A DNA stretch of 64,000 nucleotides from an uncultured Hymenobacter sp. Its GTDB lineage: Bacteria > Bacteroidota > Bacteroidia > Cytophagales > Hymenobacteraceae. The DNA is taken from contig CAJYPK010000005.1 of the NCBI GenBank assembly GCA_913776615.1, positions 1 through 64,000 of the forward strand. The letters run 5' to 3'. Numbering within the stretch: position 1 is the stretch's first letter; each line of letters begins with the position of its first letter. This document shows, one piece after another, positions 59,502-64,000 of the stretch. Below the pieces are notes generated by a model. That model did no database searches. It had not been told where the DNA came from and worked only from the letters and a program-made list of their open reading frames with translations. The translations under genes and the position numbers were made by a program.

Positions 59502-60179
59502 TCATGCCTCGCCTTTCATGCCAATTTCCTTGCTGAGTACCCGCTTGAGCATCCGGCGGCCATTTTGCAAGTGGCTTTTGACGAGGTTGACGGCCAAGCC
59601 AGTGATGGCTACAATCTCCTGATACGATTTTTCTTCCAAGTAAAACAGCTCCAGGCAGCGGCGTTGTTCGGGCGGCAGTTGGGTCAGGGCCAGTTCCAGA
59701 GCTTGCAGATCGGCCTCGCGCTGGGTGGCTTCGTCGGTTTCGGCCCCGGCATCGGGCAGATGCCGGGCGGCGGCGTTTTCCACATCGATGGCTTCGGGGA
59801 AAAGCACCAGCGGCCCGCCGCTAGCCGTGCCGCGCTGCCGGGCGCGCAGCTCCATGAGGCAGAAATTACGCGCCGTGGCGTAGAGCCAGGCTCCGAAATT
59901 ATCGGGGACGTGGGTGCGCAGCTTCACCACTAACTGCTCAAACAGCTGCATTGCGGCATCCTGCGCATCCTCGTCGGGCGGGGCCAGGTAGCGGCGGCAC
60001 ACGGCGAATACCTCGGGCAAGTGCCGCTCGTAGAGCAGCCCCAGCGCGGCTACGTCGCCATTCTGGCGGTAGCGGGCCAGCACCTCCTGGTCGGAGGCCA
60101 GCGCGGGGGTGGGGGCGGCAGAAGCACGGCGACGGAAGAACACGGCAGCAAAATACGCCCCGCCGGCCCGTTGGGCCAC
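59502..60179 (-). CDS. ECF RNA polymerase sigma factor
   Basis: A 225-residue sigma-70-family protein. Region 2: YRQNGDVAALGLLYERHLPEVFAVCRRYL, AQDAAMQLFEQLV and NFGAWLYATARNFCLMELRAR. Region 4: ALTQLPPEQRRCLELFYLEEKSYQEIVAITGLAVNLVKSHLQNGRRML. The long linker (LFPEAIDVENAAARHLPDAG) is unusual. The start is GTG at 60179 or GTG at 60143, where the N-terminus is less odd. It is probably regulated by the adjacent zinc-finger/TonB fusion protein. Confidence 0.93.
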   Translation of the reverse strand: MAQRAGGAYFAAVFFRRRASAAPTPALASDQEVLARYRQNGDVAALGLLYERHLPEVFAVCRRYLAPPDEDAQDAAMQLFEQLVVKLRTHVPDNFGAWLYATARNFCLMELRARQRGTASGGPLVLFPEAIDVENAAARHLPDAGAETDEATQREADLQALELALTQLPPEQRRCLELFYLEEKSYQEIVAITGLAVNLVKSHLQNGRRMLKRVLSKEIGMKGEA

Positions 60180-60212
60180 AAAAAAGGTCCGCGCCGGGGG
60201 GCGCGGACCTTT
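60178..60212 (-). terminator. Terminator of the repeat lipoprotein gene
   Basis: Stem AAAGGTCCGCGCC / GGCGCGGACCTTT (60183-60212), followed on the minus strand by TTTTTT. It is 18 bp after the stop at 60230 and immediately upstream of the sigma gene. Confidence 0.9.
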
Positions 60213-60229
60213 CGTGGAGTGGGCAGCTA

Positions 60230-60622
60230 CTACTGGTTGGCAGCGGCCTTCATGTTTTCCTTGGTTTGGCGGGCCGACTTGGCGGCGGCGTCGCCCATAG
60301 CGTTCATCTTGTCGCCGGCGGCGTCCATTTTGGCGTCCATCTTGGCACCAGCTTCTTTGGCGTTCATTTTGGCGCGGTCGGCCGCGGCTTCCATTTTATC
60401 ACCGGCGGCGTCCATTTTGGCTTCCATCTTGTCGCCGGCAGCTTCCATTTTGTCGCCGGCGGCGTCCATTTTGGCTTCCATCTTGTCGCCCACCTGCTCG
60501 GCGCTGGGGGTGGTTACGGTCGTGGTGGTCGAGCCATCGGCGTTTTTGCTGGTGTCGGTCGAGCAGGCGGTGAAGCTCAGGGCGATGGCGGCGGCAAACA
60601 GGGTTTTAAGCGAAGTATTCAT
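60230..60622 (-). CDS. Putative lipoprotein with 11-residue repeats
   Basis: A 130-residue lipoprotein (signal ending LSFTAC). From residue ~45 it consists of imperfect 11-residue units (KMEAKMDAAGD, KMEAAGDKMEA, KMDAKMDAAGD) that would form a long amphipathic helix. At DNA level these are 33-nt near-repeats at about 60300-60490. The pattern resembles LEA-like or apolipoprotein-like proteins. The function is unknown. The ATG at 60622 is the only start that gives a proper signal peptide. Confidence 0.75.
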   Translation of the reverse strand: MNTSLKTLFAAAIALSFTACSTDTSKNADGSTTTTVTTPSAEQVGDKMEAKMDAAGDKMEAAGDKMEAKMDAAGDKMEAAADRAKMNAKEAGAKMDAKMDAAGDKMNAMGDAAAKSARQTKENMKAAANQ

Positions 60623-60764
60623 GGGAAAGTGGGGAGGGGTAAGAAGTGAGATTACGGCCCTTAATTGCCAGGCCGGTAAAAGGTAACCTTGCGCCGCGCT
60701 GGCGCGAATCAACTTTTTGCCCCCGGCCCAAGTATAGCCAGCTAATTTTCCCCTTTTCCCGCTC

Positions 60765-61166
60765 ATGGACTCTACCGCCACCACCCCGCATTCTACGCCG
60801 GCTCCCGAAGTGCAGCTGCACGTTAGCGACGAGCAGAGCTCGGCCTTGCTCACCGATACGCTCAACCTGCTCGGTCAGGGCCTGCCCAACGCCGACGGCG
60901 CCACCGGCCTGCACGAGCTGGAGCGCTGGGAAACCGTATTGGCCGCCAGCGACCGCCCCGGCCTGGCCAAAATCCGCCAGGAAGTCAAGCTGCTGCACCA
61001 GATGCTAGGCTCCAAAGACACGCAAAGCCACGAGGTAGCCGAGGCGCTGGCCAGCCTCGGAGCCGAAACTGCCAAAGTAGCCGAAGAGTCGGCCAATGGC
61101 TACTCCGATGCCCTGCACAACCTGAGCAAGCTGCTGATTAAGGCCAGCAATCTGCTCTCGCGCTAG
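60765..61166 (+). CDS. Unrecognised cytoplasmic protein
   Basis: A 133-residue helical protein of no known family. Segments: LTDTLNLLGQGLPNADGATGLHELERW, GLAKIRQEVKLLHQMLGSKD, VAEALASLGAETAKVAEESA and the C-terminus NLSKLLIKASNLLSR. It lacks a signal peptide. A terminator at 61289-61335 follows. It is divergent from the repeat lipoprotein gene. Confidence 0.6.
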   Translation: MDSTATTPHSTPAPEVQLHVSDEQSSALLTDTLNLLGQGLPNADGATGLHELERWETVLAASDRPGLAKIRQEVKLLHQMLGSKDTQSHEVAEALASLGAETAKVAEESANGYSDALHNLSKLLIKASNLLSR

Positions 61167-61288
61167 GCAACTGCCTAATTAAACATGCGGCGATGCTGCT
61201 GGCGCGGAGCTGCGCCCCGTGTCGCTTGTTTCGCCGGCCTCTGGCTGGCACGGCGGGCTAATAATAAACCGCGAACCCTCTACTTTAC

Positions 61289-61335
61289 GACCCAGCCGAA
61301 GTCATCTCCCGGATGCTTCGGCTGGGTCATTTTTT
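61289..61335 (+). terminator. Rho-independent terminator
   Basis: Stem GACCCAGCCGAAG (61289-61301) / CTTCGGCTGGGTC (61316-61328), followed by ATTTTTTA. It terminates the 60765 gene. The rest of the 61167-61685 gap contains the inverted repeat below and no recognised gene. Confidence 0.85.
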
Positions 61336-61427
61336 AGGTAGAGAGGCAGTTTAAAATAATTGGGGGAAGTTGTCGGCGCGGTTCCCGGTAAGGGTATGCA
61401 ATCGTTGCTTAGTTCGGGGGTAGGGGA

Positions 61428-61504
61428 GTAACACCAAGCTCCGGCTTGGTGATACGCCCGGCGAGCGCGTCCTATCGCATCACCAAGCCGGAGCTTGGTG
61501 TTAC
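61428..61504. repeat. 26-bp inverted repeat, second copy of the TAACACCAAGCTCC family
   Basis: Left arm 61428-61453 (GTAACACCAAGCTCCGGCTT...) and right arm 61479-61504 are exact complements. They match the element at 44358-44436 except that A in the left arm has become G and T in the right arm has become C, so the stem is retained. Confidence 0.95.
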
Positions 61505-61685
61505 CCCCTCGACGAATCAAATAAATGAAGTGCAGTTACTTGATAACTGCTGCAAAGAGCACGTTAGACAGGTGTTAGGCAATAACATTTCGGCCTTTGT
61601 CAGCCGTATAAGGTCGAGCTGTTTCGTGCCCTGCCAGCTCATCGCTCGTGGGGTGGGCGAGCGCTCACCATCCATCATTTTTCAC

Positions 61686-62345
61686 ATGAAGCAATTTTTC
61701 CTCTTCACGGCGCTTGCCTTGGGGGCGCTTGGCGCGCAGGCGCAGAAAGGCTCTTTTTACATCGGCGGGCAGGCTGGGTTCAACTCAACTTCGACTGATG
61801 TCGAAAACAACGGCACTACCGTTACGACCAGCAAAAGCAACAATTACAGCTTCTCGCCCGAAATCGGTACCTTCCTTACCAACCAAGTGCAGCTGGGGGT
61901 GGGCTTTACGTTTAGCGGTTCGCGGCAGGAAACGCCCAACGTGCGCCCCGCCTACAACACCCGCATCAACCGTTACGGTGGCACCATATACAGCCGCTAT
62001 TTCTTCGGGGAGGGCATTTTCCGGCCGTTCATCGGGCTGAATGCCTCCGTGTTGCCCGGCAACAGCACCACCGAATATGTAGGCTCCAGCACCACCAAAG
62101 CCAATACCCTCGATATCGGGGCCAACCTCAACGCCGGCTTTGGCTACGGCCTTACCAAGCGCGTAACGCTGGTGGGCTCGTTTGGTACGTTCGGCTTCCA
62201 GCGTACCACTTCCAAGCAGGAAGGTAATAACATTCAAACAACTACCAATAACTTTGGCTTGAACGCCAATACGTTGGGTAATCTATTTAACGTGGGGCTA
62301 TACTTCACCTTTATCAGCGGCGAAAACCAGGAAGGCGGGAAGTAA
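61686..62345 (+). CDS. Outer membrane beta-barrel protein
   Basis: A 219-residue protein with a signal peptide (LFTALALGALGAQAQ). The mature part starts GSFYIGGQAGFNSTS and has ~8 amphipathic strands typical of a small OmpW/OmpA-barrel-like family (TNQVQLGVGFTFSGS, GTIYSRYFFGEGIFRPFIGL, GFGYGLTKRVTLVGSFG). It ends in GLYFTFISG before a short polar tail. The ATG at 61686 is the one that places the signal peptide; earlier frames are not supported. Confidence 0.8.
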   Translation: MKQFFLFTALALGALGAQAQKGSFYIGGQAGFNSTSTDVENNGTTVTTSKSNNYSFSPEIGTFLTNQVQLGVGFTFSGSRQETPNVRPAYNTRINRYGGTIYSRYFFGEGIFRPFIGLNASVLPGNSTTEYVGSSTTKANTLDIGANLNAGFGYGLTKRVTLVGSFGTFGFQRTTSKQEGNNIQTTTNNFGLNANTLGNLFNVGLYFTFISGENQEGGK

Positions 62346-62416
62346 TGGCAGCCGGCCAGCCCGCACCGGGGTTTCGCCCCGGCGGGCCGACCTTTGCGGG
62401 CGCAAGTTGCCCCGCT

Positions 62417-63430
62417 ATGATTACCCTCTACGACCCCTTCGACGGGATGCAGTTTGGTCCCGGCCGCTGCTTTCTCACCGGCCAGCCCGTCGGCCCGGCT
62501 GATACCGTGCCGGTTTTTCCCGACTGGCTGCAAGCCGCCTACGGGCTGGCCGAACGCCCTCTGCATTTGCTCGACCAAAGCCAGACGACCTACGGCGCGC
62601 TGCGCCTGCCGCTGGCCCCCGCGCTGCAACCGCGCTTAGCGGAGCTGGAGGCGGAGGTGCAGGCCGCCGCCCAGGCTGGCCCGGCGGCGCTGCGCGCCCT
62701 GCCGCCCGCCCGCCTGTGGCAGTGGCTGGGGCGCATTTTCTACGGCATCTTCGTCACCGAGCTGCTGCAACAGCAGGAGCCGCTTATCAAGCCCCAGTAT
62801 CCGCTGGCTGAGAATGCCCAGCTGGTGCAGCGCTTCCGGGCTTTTTTTCAGCTCTTGCAGGGATTGCGCGTACCCACCGACTACGCCGACTTCGTGCCCG
62901 GCTCGGTGTTCGTGCTCGAAGCCGACGCGGCCTACGAAGCCCCGGTCTTTGAACTGGATGATGATTTGAATACGCTGGTTATCAGCCTGAAGATGGGGTC
63001 GGTCGTTATCGTGGCCACGCTGGTCGATATTGGCTTTATCGGGCAAGCCATGCGCCAGGTGTACGCCGACGCCCAGCGGCCGCTGCACCCGGCCCAGGTG
63101 GCCGAGTTCAAGGCCCGCGTGTACTACGCGGCATACCTGCTGGCCGTGGTGCCCGACGTGTACCCCCGCCGCCCCACGCCCGCCGACGCGCCCGGCTCCG
63201 AGCTGGTGCTCGATGCCTTGGTCGATGACGTGACCTCGTCCATTTTCAACCCCTGGGAAAACCTGGCTTACGGCCATACGCTCACCGGCCTCTGGCACCG
63301 TTGGGGCCTCACGGAGGAAGTGATTTTACGCAATCCCTTCCAGCCCCTCAGCCTGCTCTACGATGCCACCGGCCAGCCCCAGTCGGCCGCCGAAGCCGCT
63401 GAGCAGCTGGCGGTGCTGACGTATAAATAA
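62417..63430 (+). CDS. Unrecognised conserved-looking cytoplasmic protein
   Basis: A 337-residue protein with no known family. The N-terminal FDGMQFGPGRCFLTGQPV contains a cysteine in a GxCFLTG motif that could be part of a zinc site. Helical and strand segments alternate (RLWQWLGRIFYGIFVTELL, LVQRFRAFFQLLQGLRVP, LNTLVISLKMGSVVIVATLVD). The ATG at 62417 is likely; an earlier start at 62345 would overlap the barrel gene stop. A terminator at 63530 follows. Confidence 0.6.
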   Translation: MITLYDPFDGMQFGPGRCFLTGQPVGPADTVPVFPDWLQAAYGLAERPLHLLDQSQTTYGALRLPLAPALQPRLAELEAEVQAAAQAGPAALRALPPARLWQWLGRIFYGIFVTELLQQQEPLIKPQYPLAENAQLVQRFRAFFQLLQGLRVPTDYADFVPGSVFVLEADAAYEAPVFELDDDLNTLVISLKMGSVVIVATLVDIGFIGQAMRQVYADAQRPLHPAQVAEFKARVYYAAYLLAVVPDVYPRRPTPADAPGSELVLDALVDDVTSSIFNPWENLAYGHTLTGLWHRWGLTEEVILRNPFQPLSLLYDATGQPQSAAEAAEQLAVLTYK

Positions 63431-63529
63431 GCTGGCTATCAATAAGCTCCGCTAGCTTCGGCGAAGGCATAAATAACCTCAGCCGTAGCAGCCCCGCGCA
63501 ACCTGCCCGGTCGCCCGCCCCGTATGCCT

Positions 63530-63560
63530 AACCCCGGCCCGCCCGCGCGCCGGGGTTTTT
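63530..63560 (+). terminator. Rho-independent terminator before the MRJP-type gene
   Basis: Stem AACCCCGGC (63530-63538) / GCCGGGGTT (63549-63557) followed by TTTC. It ends 20 bp before the next start codon. Confidence 0.7.
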
Positions 63561-63580
63561 CATTTCCTTTTCCCTTCCCC

Positions 63581-64000
63581 ATGCGCTTTATTTTCTTTCC
63601 TTCAGGGCTGCTGGCGGCCGCTGGCCTGTTGCTGGTCGGCTGCAACTCCGGCTCTACCGACAAGCCCCGCGGCACCATCCCCGCCGACTCGACCGCCGCC
63701 CACGTGCCCGCGCCCGTGCCAGCGGGCTCGCCGCTCACCATCGTGGGCGAGTTCGAAGCCCCGCAGGTGACCGGCGTGGCCGTGGCCCCCGGCGGCAAGG
63801 TCTTCGCCTTCTCGCCGCGCTGGGATTACAACCCCACCTACCCGGTGGCCGTGGTCGGCCCCGGCAATACCCTCGCGCCCTACCCCGATGCCGGCTGGTG
63901 CATGTGGAACGACTCGGTGAAAACCGAGCCGCTCAAGCACTGGATTTGCCCGCAGGCCGGCTACGTCGATAAGGAAGGGATGCTGTGGATTATCGACCCC
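63581..64000 (+). CDS. Yellow/major royal jelly protein-like lipoprotein (3' end outside window)
   Basis: Open to the window edge; 140 codons visible. The N-terminus has a lipoprotein signal (LLAAAGLLLVGC). The body begins LTIVGEFEAPQVTGVAVAPGGKVFAFSPRWDY and contains WNDSVKTEPLKHWICPQAGYVDKEGMLWIIDP, which matches the L-dopachrome tautomerase-related (yellow/MRJP) family. These proteins are beta-propellers of mostly unknown bacterial function. The start is the only ATG near the signal peptide. Confidence 0.75.
   Translation, partial: MRFIFFPSGLLAAAGLLLVGCNSGSTDKPRGTIPADSTAAHVPAPVPAGSPLTIVGEFEAPQVTGVAVAPGGKVFAFSPRWDYNPTYPVAVVGPGNTLAPYPDAGWCMWNDSVKTEPLKHWICPQAGYVDKEGMLWIIDP

Noticed and set aside
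60300..60490. Direct 33-nt repeats that could suggest a CRISPR-like array
   Set aside because: They encode an in-frame 11-residue protein repeat and have no spacers.

Overview
The window is a GC-rich chromosomal segment from a member of the Bacteroidota, most likely Hymenobacter or a close relative in the Cytophagales. The evidence is the rRNA sequence style, TAnnTTTG-type promoters, several TonB-dependent receptors with carboxypeptidase-like plug extensions, DUF4286 and DUF6526 proteins, and a bacterial geranylgeranylglyceryl-phosphate synthase homologue. No tRNA, CRISPR array, prophage or insertion sequence was recognised. These names come from motif recognition, not from database searches.

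Layout. 1-2765: the 3' part of a 23S rRNA gene, a 5S rRNA gene and a strong terminator. 3039-9581: J-domain/TPR protein, a small membrane operon with the GGGP synthase, AraC regulator, acyl-CoA dehydrogenase, heptose nucleotidyltransferase. 9714-16097: flippase-like membrane protein, panD, a prolyl oligopeptidase and small DUF proteins. 16225-20773: a probable metal locus (CDF exporter, TonB-dependent receptor, His-rich small protein). 20942-29758: two orphan proteins, htpG, a carboxylesterase, a di-heme peroxidase and a PhoX-like protein. 29873-34307: a LytS/LytTR two-component system divergent from a TonB-dependent outer membrane protein. 34586-42674: a giant AsmA-like protein, an atypical thioredoxin, and a type-I-secretion-like operon (ABC membrane domain without ATPase, HlyD-like adaptor, TolC-like channel). 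42846-52167, all on the minus strand: an OmpR/histidine kinase pair followed by a complete RND efflux operon. 52346-64000: DinB-like protein, diacylglycerol kinase, GNAT, an orphan gene pair, fumC, alpha/beta hydrolase, an ECF sigma factor with a zinc-finger/TonB fusion, repeat proteins, a beta-barrel protein, and the start of a yellow/MRJP-family lipoprotein.

Two regulatory signals stand out. First, the divergent promoter between the LytS/LytTR genes and the outer membrane protein carries four 9-bp TTCGACCAA-like sites. They form two direct-repeat pairs, each with a 12-bp spacer, and the pairs face each other. This is the spacing expected of LytTR operators.

Second, the intergenic DNA is populated by about fifteen paired inverted repeats. 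Many have arms built from degenerate 7-, 8- or 9-nt tandem units, and the arms butt against start or stop codons. In some cases they supply the stop codon. One family lies at five gene 3' ends, always in the sense of the gene, with two pairs flanking a rho-independent terminator. Another family recurs at two loci with a compensatory base change that preserves the stem. I find no transposase in the window that explains them. They are the best candidate here for an undescribed system.
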